Assembly: GCF_904066215.1 (NCBI RefSeq) | Contig: NZ_LR880474.1 | Span: 2,418,001-2,482,000, forward strand | From: Microbacterium sp. Nx66 | GTDB taxonomy: Bacteria > Actinomycetota > Actinomycetes > Actinomycetales > Microbacteriaceae | Direction of reading: 5' to 3' | DNA: 64,000 bases | In this document: positions 43,924 to 51,386 of the stretch, one piece after another | Layout: every line of letters begins with the position of its first letter | Position numbering within the stretch: the first letter of the stretch is position 1 | Notes under the pieces: generated by a model | What the model saw: the letters and a program-made list of their open reading frames with translations, nothing else | Database searches by the model: none | What the model was told of the DNA's origin: nothing | Translations under genes and position numbers: made by a program

Positions 43924-43926
43924 GCT
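43921..43926 (+). promoter_or_regulatory. -10 hexamer TAGGCT of the DUF4166 gene, overlapping the TetR stop
   Basis: TAGGCT, 6 nt (CGAAGC), GTG at 43933. The first three bases are the TetR stop codon. Confidence 0.6.
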
Positions 43927-43932
43927 CGAAGC

Positions 43933-44565
43933 GTGACGCCCGTGCCGCAGTCCCCGTACGCGAGGGCTCTCGGCGCGCGTCTCACCGAGCTGCACCCCCG
44001 GCTGCGGGCCTACTTCCAGGCGGTCCCCGACGGGATGGTCGGCGTCGGCGAAGGGACGTTCCAGCGCGTCGGCACGCCCCGCCGGGCCCTCTGGCCCCTG
44101 CTCCGCCGCCTCGAACGGCGCGGGGTGATCGCCGCCCGCTGGGAGCGCGACGTGCCGTTCCGCATCGAGAACCGCACCATCGCCTCCCGGGCGATCGCCG
44201 AGCGCACCTTCCGATTCGCGGGCGGGCCGTGGGTGATGCGCGATGCCGTGGCCCCGACCAGGCACGGCCGCATCGTCGACGAGCTCGGCGAGCCCGGCCT
44301 GGTCGCGGCCTGCTTCGACGTGGAGCCCCGTGCCGGCGCCCTGCACCTGACGAGTCGCGCGGTGGGCATCCGCGTCGGGCGCTTCCGGCTCCGCATCCCG
44401 CGGGTCGTGGCCCCTGTCGTTCGGCTCGTCGAGCGCTGGGACGAGGAGGCCGAGCGGCAGCGCGTGCGGCTGACCGTGGATGCGCCGCTCCTCGGGCGCC
44501 TCTACGAATACCGCGGCGACTTCAGCTACATCCTGGAACCGGATCGGAAGGACGACGACGCATGA
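43933..44565 (+). CDS. DUF4166-domain protein
   Basis: 210 residues. It matches DUF4166: FQRVGTPRRALWPLLRRL near the N-terminus, WERDVPFRIENRTI, and the C-terminal LYEYRGDFSYIL. The family often accompanies or is fused to the TIGR01777-type epimerase encoded next, and ATGA overlap with that gene supports a joint function. No catalytic motif is known for the domain; a lipid-binding or cell-envelope role has been guessed for similar neighbours but is not shown here. Confidence 0.75.
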   Translation: MTPVPQSPYARALGARLTELHPRLRAYFQAVPDGMVGVGEGTFQRVGTPRRALWPLLRRLERRGVIAARWERDVPFRIENRTIASRAIAERTFRFAGGPWVMRDAVAPTRHGRIVDELGEPGLVAACFDVEPRAGALHLTSRAVGIRVGRFRLRIPRVVAPVVRLVERWDEEAERQRVRLTVDAPLLGRLYEYRGDFSYILEPDRKDDDA

Positions 44566-45548
44566 GCACGGACCGGGTGGTCATCGGCGGAGCGACGGGC
44601 TTCATGGGACGGTATCTCGCTGCACGCCTGCGGGATGCCGGGCGCGAGGTCGTCACGATCTCCCGCTCCGGCAGCGACCTGTCCTGGGGCGACCAGGGCG
44701 GCATCGATGCCGCCGTCGATGGGTCGTCCCTCGTGATCGGCCTCGCGGGCAAGAGCGTGAACTGCCGGTACACGCCGCGCAACCGGGCCGAGATCTTCCG
44801 CTCCCGACTGGACACGACCGCAGCCCTGAGCCGCGCGATCTCCCGCGCCGCCACTCCGCCGCCGCTGTGGGTCAACTCCTCCACGGCCACCATCTACCGA
44901 CATGCCGAGGACCGGCCGATGACGGAGTCATCCGGCGAGATCGGCACCGGCTTCTCGGTCGAGGTCGCCAAGGCGTGGGAGCGCGCGCTCTTCGCCGACG
45001 CCCTGCCCGGCACCCGTCGCGTGGCTCTCCGCAGCGCCATCGTCCTCGGCGACGGCGGCGTGCTGGAACCGCTCCGCACGCTCGCCCGACTGGGCCTCGG
45101 CGGCCCGCAGTACGACGGGTTCTGGCCGGTCGGCCCCGCGCGCCGGGCCGCCGGGACCGCACACCTCCCCGGCGCCCGTCGCGGTCGGCAGCGCTTCAGC
45201 TGGATCCACATCGAGGATGTGGCGCGCATCATCGAGTTCCTCGAGGAGACCCCGGCGCTGGAGGGCCCGGTCAACGCCGCTTCGCCGCACCCCGTCGACA
45301 ACGCCGCCTTCATGGCCACCGTGCGCCGGGTGCTGGGGGCGAAGGTCGGCCCGCCGATGCCGCGCTGGATGCTCGAGCTCGGCGCGATCGGCATCCGCAC
45401 CGAGACCGAGCTCGTGTTGAAGAGCCGCTGGGTCCTGCCCGAGAAGCTCACCGCCGCCGGCTTCACCTTCCGCTACCCCGACCTGGAAGAGGCCGTCCGC
45501 GCCTCGTTCGCCGTCGCCGACCTGAGCGCCGGACCGCGCGCGGCCTGA
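44562..45548 (+). CDS. TIGR01777/SDR39U1-family NAD(P)-dependent epimerase
   Basis: 328 residues, atypical short-chain dehydrogenase. Signatures: VVIGGATGFMGRYLAARLRD (nucleotide-binding GxxGxxG), LVIGLAGKSVNCRYTPRNRA, LWVNSSTATIYRHAEDRPM, FSWIHIEDVARIIEFLEETP, and the C-terminal KLTAAGFTFRYPDLEEAVRA. These are diagnostic of the YfcH/SDR39U1 family, function unknown. Coupled by ATGA to DUF4166. Convergent with the MerR gene, 20 bp apart. Confidence 0.92.
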   Translation: MSTDRVVIGGATGFMGRYLAARLRDAGREVVTISRSGSDLSWGDQGGIDAAVDGSSLVIGLAGKSVNCRYTPRNRAEIFRSRLDTTAALSRAISRAATPPPLWVNSSTATIYRHAEDRPMTESSGEIGTGFSVEVAKAWERALFADALPGTRRVALRSAIVLGDGGVLEPLRTLARLGLGGPQYDGFWPVGPARRAAGTAHLPGARRGRQRFSWIHIEDVARIIEFLEETPALEGPVNAASPHPVDNAAFMATVRRVLGAKVGPPMPRWMLELGAIGIRTETELVLKSRWVLPEKLTAAGFTFRYPDLEEAVRASFAVADLSAGPRAA

Positions 45549-45568
45549 TCCCGACGGGCGGAGCGGGG

Positions 45569-46372
45569 TCACCGCCAGGTCGCGGACTCCGGGTCGACGC
45601 CGTGACGCCGGGCCTCGGCCTCGATGCTGCGCCGGAACCACTCCGCCAGCCCCGGGCGGATGCCGTCGTAGTGCGCCGCGTAGCCGGGGTCCGTGGTGAA
45701 CAGCCGGCCGAGGATGACCTGCATCTCCCTGGTCAGCGGGAAGTAGGCCGAGAAGACCGCGCGGTGCCGCTCGACGAGCGCGTCGGCGTCCGCCGTCCCC
45801 GGAGCCGCACCGGCATCCATCGCCGTCGCGAGGGCCGACTCCACCTCCCGCATCGCGTCCGCGACGGCCTGCCATTCCCCCGCATCACGCGCGGCGGATC
45901 GCTCCGCGTACTGCTGCCACTGCACCGTGTCGCCCCAGCGACGGCGCGCATCGAGAGGCCAGGCCGGGTTCCAGTCCGGCCCGAAGACTGCGCGTTGTTC
46001 GCCCTCGTTCAGCATCAGACCGCGCTCGTGGGCGGACACCATCCGCTCCAGATCGGCCTGCAGAGCGGTCAGACGTGCGATCCGGGCCGCGAGTTCCCCC
46101 TGCTGCGTGCGCAGCGCGGTGAGGATGTCCGTGGCCTGATCGTCCAGCAGCCGACGGATCGCGTCGAGACCGAGACCGAGCTCTCGATAGACGACGATCC
46201 GCCGCAGGCGCTCCTGATCGACGTCCGTGTACACCCTGTATCCCGCCGACGAACGCGCGGACGGGCGAGCCAGGCCGATGTCGTCCCAGTGATGCAGCGT
46301 CCGCACCGTCACTCCGGCGAGCGCCGCGGCCCGACCGACGGTCAGGTCCGCGGTGCCGCTGTCATCCGGCAT
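45569..46372 (-). CDS. MerR-family regulator with TipAS drug-binding domain
   Basis: 267 residues. MerR HTH with LTVGRAAALAGVTVRTLHHW, DDIGLARPSARSSAGYRVYT and LGLGLDAIRRLLDD, a coiled-coil dimerisation helix (residues about 85-115), then a TipAS-type antibiotic/ligand-recognition domain (FGPDWNPAWPLDARRRWGDT ... AYFPLTREMQVILGRLFTTD). The start overlaps the VOC-protein stop by 11 nt. TipA-like proteins respond to thiopeptides or other toxic cyclic compounds; together with the VOC neighbour this looks like a small resistance or detoxification unit. Confidence 0.92.
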   Translation of the reverse strand: MPDDSGTADLTVGRAAALAGVTVRTLHHWDDIGLARPSARSSAGYRVYTDVDQERLRRIVVYRELGLGLDAIRRLLDDQATDILTALRTQQGELAARIARLTALQADLERMVSAHERGLMLNEGEQRAVFGPDWNPAWPLDARRRWGDTVQWQQYAERSAARDAGEWQAVADAMREVESALATAMDAGAAPGTADADALVERHRAVFSAYFPLTREMQVILGRLFTTDPGYAAHYDGIRPGLAEWFRRSIEAEARRHGVDPESATWR

Positions 46373-46904
46373 CCGCTCCTCCTCCGCTGTCCGCCGGGTC
46401 CGCGGGCGGACGGATACCCATCTGCGCGAGGGTGGCCGCCTCGACGCTCCCCGGCTCGTAGGGCTTCGCCGCCGTGAAGACGACGCGCACCTTCTCAGGG
46501 GTCACGATCTCCACATCCCGCGTGTTCCAGGGCGTGTCGATCGGCTCCTCGACGGCGCCGGGATCCCACGCCCGGCAGGCCTCGACGAGCGGGTCGATCT
46601 GGCCGAGCACGCACGCGAAACTGACCCGCAAGTCCGGCACGGCCTCCTGTTCTGTCTCCGCCGGCACGAGCAGCACGTCCTGGAAGGCCCACCGCCGGAG
46701 GTGGACGACCCGCCCCGGCACCCCGAAGAGCTCGAAGAACCCCAGGCCCCGCGTCCAGAACTCGACCGAGGCGGCGAGATCCGTCGTGGGGACGGTGATG
46801 AAAGCGGGCATCCCGTAGATGCCCCGGAACAGCTCCGGTGCGACCGTGTCGGGCCCGGGCGTCGGCACCGGGCTCATCTCGAAGGCGTTGTAGTGATCAG
46901 TCAT
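46362..46904 (-). CDS. VOC-superfamily (glyoxalase/bleomycin-resistance-like) protein
   Basis: 180 residues. One VOC module is clear: GMPAFITVPTTDLAASVEFW, GLGFFELFGVPGRVVHLRRW, and TPWNTRDVEIVTPEKVRVVF. The Glu in VEIVTPE and His in VHLRRW sit where metal ligands may be. The ATG at 46904 fits the family better than the upstream GTG. It is the promoter-proximal gene of a pair with the MerR-TipAS regulator, suggesting a drug-binding or glyoxalase-type protein induced by the regulator's ligand. Confidence 0.85.
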   Translation of the reverse strand: MTDHYNAFEMSPVPTPGPDTVAPELFRGIYGMPAFITVPTTDLAASVEFWTRGLGFFELFGVPGRVVHLRRWAFQDVLLVPAETEQEAVPDLRVSFACVLGQIDPLVEACRAWDPGAVEEPIDTPWNTRDVEIVTPEKVRVVFTAAKPYEPGSVEAATLAQMGIRPPADPADSGGGADAG

Positions 46905-46937
46905 GACTCCACGGTCGCGCCTCACGCCGCGTCAGGG

Positions 46938-47882
46938 TCAAGCCGATTCCTGGAGCGTCGGGAACTTCCAGCTGCCGTCGAGCACCTCGGGACGGGGGCG
47001 ATAGAGCCGGACCAGGTAGTTCCAGCCCTCCGTGATCGGCAGGACGTTCGGCAGGCCTTCCGGGTGGTCGCCGAAGCGGACGGTGAGCGTGCCGTCGTCG
47101 TTGCGGACGCCGGTGATGTCGTTGATCGTGTAGGCGTCGCGATCGTTCGGCTCGAAGAAGCCGTCCGCGTTGTACACCGAGATCGACCAGAAGCCGTCGA
47201 CGGGGACCTCGCCGACCGTGAGCTCGTACCGGCCCACCGGCAGACGCGGGTCGACGCCGATGTAGCTCGCCTCGGACGAAGGAAGCCCTCCCCAGCCCGC
47301 CGCCGTGCCGATGAGGTGCCGCACCGGGTCGACCTCGTCCGCGCTGCCGAACATGCGGTCGAAGCCCCGGAGGTTCCGGGCCAACGCGAGCAGCGCCCGG
47401 CGGGTCTCGTCGAGGGTGACGGTGTCGTAGTCCGGCATCGCGAACGGCGTGGCCGCCCCGCTGCGCAGGGCGATGCGGTCCTGGAGGGCGGTCACCGCCG
47501 CCACATCCGTCGGATCGGTGGGGTCGACGAGGATGCGCACCGCGAGCACGACGTACGGCGTCCCGAACTGCGCCTTGGTGAGGGTGTGCTCGCCCGCCTC
47601 GTGGAAGATCGCATCCACGTAGTGCTGCTCGTTGACGACCATCGCCGAGAGGTAGCGGTCGCCGTGCTCCGGGATCGTGAAGGCGGCTCCCTCGCTGATG
47701 TCCAGGACGGCGAAGCTGTAGAGCGTGTCCCGGTTCAGCCGGATCACGGTCTGCCGGTCGATCGCGGCCGGAGCCCTGTTGTGCAGGAACCGATCCACAC
47801 CCCCGGCCTCCTTCTGGAGGTCGCGCATCATGCGGTGGGTCTCGGCGAGGGCGAAGTTGTCGACGTTCACGAGGATGCTCAT
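46938..47882 (-). CDS. DUF1254/DUF1214-domain protein
   Basis: 314 residues, no signal peptide. DUF1254 part: NFALAETHRMMRDLQKEAGG, VIRLNRDTLYSFAVLDISEG, and YLSAMVVNEQHYVDAIFHEA. DUF1214 part: GFWSISVYNADGFFEPNDRD, AYTINDITGVRNDDGTLTVR, and ITEGWNYLVRLYRPRPEVLD. The shorter, cytoplasmic variant of a family that is usually exported; function unknown. CAGGAT lies 6 nt before its ATG, a weaker version of the leaderless promoter seen elsewhere. Confidence 0.82.
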   Translation of the reverse strand: MSILVNVDNFALAETHRMMRDLQKEAGGVDRFLHNRAPAAIDRQTVIRLNRDTLYSFAVLDISEGAAFTIPEHGDRYLSAMVVNEQHYVDAIFHEAGEHTLTKAQFGTPYVVLAVRILVDPTDPTDVAAVTALQDRIALRSGAATPFAMPDYDTVTLDETRRALLALARNLRGFDRMFGSADEVDPVRHLIGTAAGWGGLPSSEASYIGVDPRLPVGRYELTVGEVPVDGFWSISVYNADGFFEPNDRDAYTINDITGVRNDDGTLTVRFGDHPEGLPNVLPITEGWNYLVRLYRPRPEVLDGSWKFPTLQESA

Positions 47883-47915
47883 GACGGCATCCTGACAGCC
47901 CGGAGCGGTCGATCG

Positions 47916-48302
47916 CTAGGACTGCGGGAGGGCGTCGTCTCCGCGTTCGCGACGGCGCTTCTCGATCTCCTCGCGCAGCCGCCACTCCTCGATCTCGCGG
48001 TCGAGGTCCGCGATCTGCTGCTCGGTCGAACGGGTGTCCACCGACGGCGCAGGCCGTGCGACGGTGGCCGTCGGGGCGGACGGACGCTCGGCTCGCCGCA
48101 TCCGCGGGAGGGGGACGCCGGCCTCCCCGTACTCCCGGCCGATCGCGAACCACAGCGCGCTGCCGATCAACGGCAGGAGGATCACGGTGATGATCCAGAC
48201 CATCTTCGGCAGGTACTTCACCTGCGAGTCGTCGCGCGTGATGATGTCGATCAGTGCACCGATCATCAGCGCGATGACCAGGAGCGAGAACAGGAACGGC
48301 AT
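47916..48302 (-). CDS. PLDc_N-type small membrane protein with coiled-coil tail
   Basis: 128 residues. Two membrane segments (FLFSLLVIALMIGALIDII and MVWIITVILLPLIGSALWFA) with the phospholipase-D-nuclease N-terminal (PLDc_N) pattern, including KYLPKMVWIITVILLP and the Trp-Phe-Ala-Ile-Gly-Arg ending. A charged helical tail follows (EQQIADLDREIEEWRLREEI). There is no nuclease domain. Probably a membrane anchor or short SHOCT-like protein of unknown partner. The ATG is 6 nt after TACCCT. Confidence 0.8.
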   Translation of the reverse strand: MPFLFSLLVIALMIGALIDIITRDDSQVKYLPKMVWIITVILLPLIGSALWFAIGREYGEAGVPLPRMRRAERPSAPTATVARPAPSVDTRSTEQQIADLDREIEEWRLREEIEKRRRERGDDALPQS

Positions 48303-48308
48303 GGGATC

Positions 48309-48314
48309 AGGGTA
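48309..48314 (-). promoter_or_regulatory. -10 hexamer TACCCT of the PLDc_N gene (leaderless)
   Basis: Minus-strand TACCCT, 6 nt, ATG at 48302. Confidence 0.55.
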
Positions 48315-48341
48315 GACGACGCGCGGGCCGGAGCGGAGGGA

Positions 48342-49271
48342 TCACGGCAGCAGGTGTCCCGCGGCGCGGAAGAGCTCGTACCACTCGGCCCGGGTGAGCA
48401 CGACATCCGCCCCGGCCGCGGCCTCCTGGACGCGGTGCGGTGTCGTCGTTCCGAGGACCACCTGCATCCCGGCGGGGTGACGGGTGATCCAGGCGGTGGC
48501 GATCGCCGTCGGCGTCACTCCGTGGACCCCCGCCAGGCGCTCGATCACGGCGTTGAGCTCGGGGTAGTCCGGGTGCCCGAGGAAGACCCCGCCACCGAAG
48601 CCGCTCTGGTACGGCGACCACGCCTGCACGGTGATGCCGTGGATCCGGCAGTAGTCGACGATGCCGCCGCCGTCCCGTCCGATGCTCTGGTCGTGACCCG
48701 CCATGTTCGCGGCCACGGGCTGCGCGATGATCGGCGCATGTGTGAGGGACAGCTGCAGCTGGTTCGCGACCAGGGGCTGCCCCACCGCGGTCTTCAGCAG
48801 CTCGATCTGCGAGGGCGTGTGGTTGGACACCCCGAACGCCCGCACCTTGCCCGAGGACTCGAGATGATCGAAGGCGCGCGCCACCTCGTCCGGCTCGACC
48901 AGGGCGTCCGGCCGGTGCAGCAGGAGCACGTCGATGCGGTCCGTGCGGAGGGCCGCGAGCGAGCCTTCGACCTGCGCGATGATGTGGTCGTAGGAGAAGT
49001 CGAACATGCCCTGCGCCGGCACGATGCCGCACTTGGTCTGCAGCACGACCTCGTCCCGCTCCGTGGCGCTGAGCTGGAGGGCATCGGCGAATCGCGCTTC
49101 GCAGCGGTGCATCTGCCCGCCGTAGATGTCCGCGTGGTCGAAGAAGTCGATGCCCGCGTCGCGGGCGGTCGCGTACAGGTCGCGGATCTGCTCGTCGTCG
49201 AGGCTGTCGATGCGCATCATCCCGGCGATCAGGGCCGGAGCGGTCGTCGATCCGAAGGAAACGGTCTTCAT
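48342..49271 (-). CDS. Aldo-keto reductase, YdhF-like
   Basis: 309 residues. Tetrad: Asp and Tyr in IDFFDHADIYGGQMHRCEAR, Lys in VVLQTKCGIV and His in IDVLLLHRPDALVEPDEVAR. The C-terminal cofactor region VVLGTTTPHRVQEAAAGADV and the insertion GRDGGGIVDYCRIHGITVQA resemble E. coli YdhF. NADPH-linked, substrate unknown. The ATG lies 6 nt after TAGCGT. Confidence 0.9.
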   Translation of the reverse strand: MKTVSFGSTTAPALIAGMMRIDSLDDEQIRDLYATARDAGIDFFDHADIYGGQMHRCEARFADALQLSATERDEVVLQTKCGIVPAQGMFDFSYDHIIAQVEGSLAALRTDRIDVLLLHRPDALVEPDEVARAFDHLESSGKVRAFGVSNHTPSQIELLKTAVGQPLVANQLQLSLTHAPIIAQPVAANMAGHDQSIGRDGGGIVDYCRIHGITVQAWSPYQSGFGGGVFLGHPDYPELNAVIERLAGVHGVTPTAIATAWITRHPAGMQVVLGTTTPHRVQEAAAGADVVLTRAEWYELFRAAGHLLP

Positions 49272-49277
49272 GCGCCC

Positions 49278-49283
49278 ACGCTA
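49278..49283 (-). promoter_or_regulatory. -10 hexamer TAGCGT of the YdhF-like gene (leaderless)
   Basis: Minus-strand TAGCGT, 6 nt, ATG at 49271. Confidence 0.55.
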
Positions 49284-49324
49284 CTTCATCGCATCGCCCG
49301 GTCCGAGGCGCGAGCGGACATCGT

Positions 49325-49543
49325 CTACGGCGCGCAGGGAAGCAGCCGCGTGACGGGGACGCCGAGGACCGTCGCGATCCCCGCCAGATCCTCCATCGTG
49401 AAGTCCGCGCGCTCTTCGAGAAGGTCGGTCAGCGCGGCCGGCGCGATTCCGGCCCGCTCCGAGAGCTCGATGAACGACACTCCGGCGTGCAGGCGCGCAG
49501 CCTCCACCGCCGATGCCACCAGATGACGCAGTTCTGTCCCCAT
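49325..49543 (-). CDS. Small XRE/Cro-C1-type HTH protein
   Basis: 72 residues: essentially one helix-turn-helix domain (GVSFIELSERAGIAPAALTD, LLEERADFTMEDLAGIATVL). The ATG at 49543 has TACCGT 6 nt upstream, which rejects the longer open frame. Divergent from a second XRE gene 94 bp away that precedes an ImmA-type protease gene. It could be a Cro-like partner of that regulator. Confidence 0.78.
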   Translation of the reverse strand: MGTELRHLVASAVEAARLHAGVSFIELSERAGIAPAALTDLLEERADFTMEDLAGIATVLGVPVTRLLPCAP

Positions 49544-49549
49544 GCGCCT

Positions 49550-49555
49550 ACGGTA
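49550..49555 (-). promoter_or_regulatory. -10 hexamer TACCGT of the small XRE gene (leaderless)
   Basis: Minus-strand TACCGT, 6 nt, ATG at 49543. Confidence 0.55.
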
Positions 49556-49624
49556 CCGCCGCGCACGGACACTCGTCCGGTCACGAGAGACCAATATGAC
49601 GGCATCCTGCTCTCGGCCCGCTGC

Positions 49625-49630
49625 TAAGGT
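49625..49630 (+). promoter_or_regulatory. -10 hexamer TAAGGT of the XRE/ImmA operon
   Basis: TAAGGT, 7 nt, ATG at 49638. Confidence 0.5.
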
Positions 49631-49637
49631 GAGCCGG

Positions 49638-50009
49638 ATGAAGACACCAGCCGAGGAGTTCAACGAGGCGGTCGGCCGTCAGATGCGGGCGGAGATCGCG
49701 GCGGCACGAAGCAGCATCGCCGCCATGGCACGCGACGTGGGCATCGCCCGGAGCGCGCTGGACAACTACGTGACCGGCAAGCGCGCGATCCCGGTGCCCG
49801 TCGTCTACGCGGTGTGCGCCACGCTGGGAGTCGAGCCGCACATCCTCGTCGCCCGGGCCGAGGAGCGTCTGGCCGCCGACGGCACGTCGGCGATCGTCAC
49901 TCCCCTCCGGCGCCGCACCGATGTCGCCACCCCACGCGATAATGCCCGCGAGGTCGCCTTCGAATCCGGATCCACCGGCGAGACGGACACCGACGACCTC
50001 TACGAGTAG
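49638..50009 (+). CDS. XRE-family regulator upstream of an ImmA-type protease
   Basis: 123 residues. HTH at about residues 14-65: RQMRAEIAAARSSIAAMARD, VGIARSALDNYVTGKRAIPV, PVVYAVCATLGVEPHILVAR. The acidic tail (AREVAFESGSTGETDTDDLYE, near the C-terminus) may be the site cut by the protease. The ImmA/IrrE-like gene starts 24 nt downstream, so this is the classic regulator/anti-repressor-protease pair (ImmR-ImmA, DdrO-IrrE). No phage or integrative-element genes are nearby. Confidence 0.88.
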   Translation: MKTPAEEFNEAVGRQMRAEIAAARSSIAAMARDVGIARSALDNYVTGKRAIPVPVVYAVCATLGVEPHILVARAEERLAADGTSAIVTPLRRRTDVATPRDNAREVAFESGSTGETDTDDLYE

Positions 50010-50033
50010 ACGACACCGATCGGACGGAGGCCC

Positions 50034-50426
50034 ATGCAGCAGCTCCTCCGTCTGGCCGACGACCTCGGGCTTCGCGTGGTCGAGCGCCCCGGGCCCACAC
50101 CCGGCGGCTTCCAACCCGCCACCCGGACGATCCGGCTCGCTCCGGGGATGAGCAGGCGCACCGCCCGCAGCGTGCTCGCCCACGAACTCGGTCACGCCCA
50201 CCTCGGCCACCTGCCCACACGGCACCCCGCCTTTCGCGCTCGGCAGGAGCGGCAGGCCGATGAGTGGGCCGCGCGACGGCTGATCACGCCGTCGGCCTAC
50301 GCGGCGGCGGAGCAGCTGCGCGGCACACATCTGGCCAGCCTCGCCTTCGAGCTGGACGTGACGATCGAGATCGTCCTCGCGTTCCAGCGCGTGCTGAGCC
50401 GGGAGCACCTGGCCGTCCCCGCCTGA
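50034..50426 (+). CDS. ImmA/IrrE-family metallo-endopeptidase
   Basis: 130 residues, the minimal protease domain. The zinc motif is HELGHAHLGH (His-Glu-x-x-His) in SVLAHELGHAHLGH, and the third ligand is the Glu of RQERQADEWAARRLITP, as in COG2856 proteins. A GGAGG ribosome-binding site precedes the ATG at 50034. It probably cleaves the XRE repressor encoded just upstream, turning on target genes in response to a signal that the sequence does not reveal. Confidence 0.92.
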   Translation: MQQLLRLADDLGLRVVERPGPTPGGFQPATRTIRLAPGMSRRTARSVLAHELGHAHLGHLPTRHPAFRARQERQADEWAARRLITPSAYAAAEQLRGTHLASLAFELDVTIEIVLAFQRVLSREHLAVPA

Positions 50427-50430
50427 GGGC

Positions 50431-50445
50431 CGGGCGCAGCGCCCG
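50431..50445 (+). terminator. Short GC-rich hairpin after the protease gene
   Basis: CGGGCGC-A-GCGCCCG starts 4 nt after the stop at 50426. The practical loop is about 5 nt, stem 5 bp. Confidence 0.45.
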
Positions 50446-50464
50446 ACGCTGGTTGAATGACCTC

Positions 50465-51067
50465 ATGGCCTTCCACGTCGCCCCCGCCCCCGTCACTCTC
50501 ACCGGTGAGCTCGTCGAGCTCCGCCCTCTCGACCGGTCGCACGTCGACGGGCTCGTCGAAGCGGTCACCGAGGGCGACCTGTGGAAGACGGCCTGGTACA
50601 CCTCTGTTCCGGCACCCGATGGAGTCGCCGCCGAGGTCGACCGGCGCCTGGGCCTCGTCGCCACCGGCGAGATGGTGCCGTTCACGGCCTTCGACGCCGC
50701 CGGTCGCGTGCTGGGGCTCACCTCGTACTACGACATCGTCGCCGACGTCCCCCGGCTGCACATCGGATACACCTGGAACCGCCCGTCCGCCCACGGCACG
50801 GGTACCAACGCGGAATCGAAGCTGCTGCTCCTCCGCCACGCCTTCGAGACGCTCGGGGTTTTCCGGGTCGGGCTGACGACCCAGTGGGTGAACTTCCAGT
50901 CGCGCGCCGCGATCGAGCGACTGGGCGCGAAGCAGGACGGCGTGATGCGGGCCATGAGCCGCTACCGCAACGGCGCGCTCCGGGACAGCGTGGAGTACTC
51001 CATCATCGAGCCGGAGTGGCCGGCGGTGCGGGCGAACCTCGAAGCGAGGCTCGCCCGGCGACGGTGA
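50465..51067 (+). CDS. GNAT-family N-acetyltransferase
   Basis: 200 residues, RimJ/RimL-like GNAT. Visible: VTLTGELVELRPLDRSHVDG, FTAFDAAGRVLGLTSYYDIV, RLHIGYTWNRPSAHGTGTNA (acetyl-CoA loop with the usual Arg replaced), HAFETLGVFRVGLTTQWVNF and SRAAIERLGAKQDGVMRAMS. The start is ATG 50465, 6 nt after a weak TTGAAT hexamer. Substrate unknown; many relatives acetylate protein N-termini or antibiotics. Confidence 0.88.
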   Translation: MAFHVAPAPVTLTGELVELRPLDRSHVDGLVEAVTEGDLWKTAWYTSVPAPDGVAAEVDRRLGLVATGEMVPFTAFDAAGRVLGLTSYYDIVADVPRLHIGYTWNRPSAHGTGTNAESKLLLLRHAFETLGVFRVGLTTQWVNFQSRAAIERLGAKQDGVMRAMSRYRNGALRDSVEYSIIEPEWPAVRANLEARLARRR

Positions 51068-51069
51068 GC

Positions 51070-51086
51070 GCGGGGCGCAGCCCCGC
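51070..51086. terminator. Hairpin between convergent genes
   Basis: GCGGGGC-GCA-GCCCCGC, a 7-bp stem with 3-nt loop, in the 24-bp gap between the acetyltransferase stop and the small membrane protein stop; can serve both strands. Confidence 0.5.
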
Positions 51087-51091
51087 GGCGA

Positions 51092-51298
51092 TCACTCGGT
51101 CGGGCTGCCGGTCCAGTTCTTGGAGCGACGCGTGGCGGAACCGCGCTGACGCATCGCGAACCCGAGGGCCAGCGAGACGAGCAGGATGCCGCCGACGAAG
51201 GTGAGCGCGGCGAGCGTGTCCGGCATCTCGTGCGCGATCCCCAGCAGCCAGAAGCCTCCGAGGAACATGATCATGAAGAAGAGGAAGCTGAGGATCAC
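51092..51298 (-). CDS. Small two-segment membrane protein
   Basis: 68 residues, starting at GTG 51298 with an AGGAGAT ribosome-binding site 3 nt upstream. Two hydrophobic segments: ILSFLFFMIMFLGGFWLLGI and LAALTFVGGILLVSLALGFA, with a basic C-terminal tail (RQRGSATRRSKNW). I do not recognise a family. The longer upstream open frame is not supported by a start signal. Confidence 0.65.
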   Translation of the reverse strand: MILSFLFFMIMFLGGFWLLGIAHEMPDTLAALTFVGGILLVSLALGFAMRQRGSATRRSKNWTGSPTE

Positions 51299-51386
51299 GG
51301 GATCTCCTGTCGTCGGTGCTCTACCAGGATAGCCCGGACCCGGAAAGGCCCTGTGCCGCCGCCCGGATCTCTGGTGGGGTCGGAGC

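Noticed and set aside
46353..49526. 1057-codon plus-strand open frame across six minus-strand genes
   Set aside because: It crosses several recognisable genes and their intergenic regions without any protein-family similarity, so it is a third-position GC artefact.
49325..50426. Prophage or integrative element
   Set aside because: The XRE/ImmA genes resemble an element's switch, but there is no integrase, structural, replication or conjugation gene and no flanking direct repeat that I could see.
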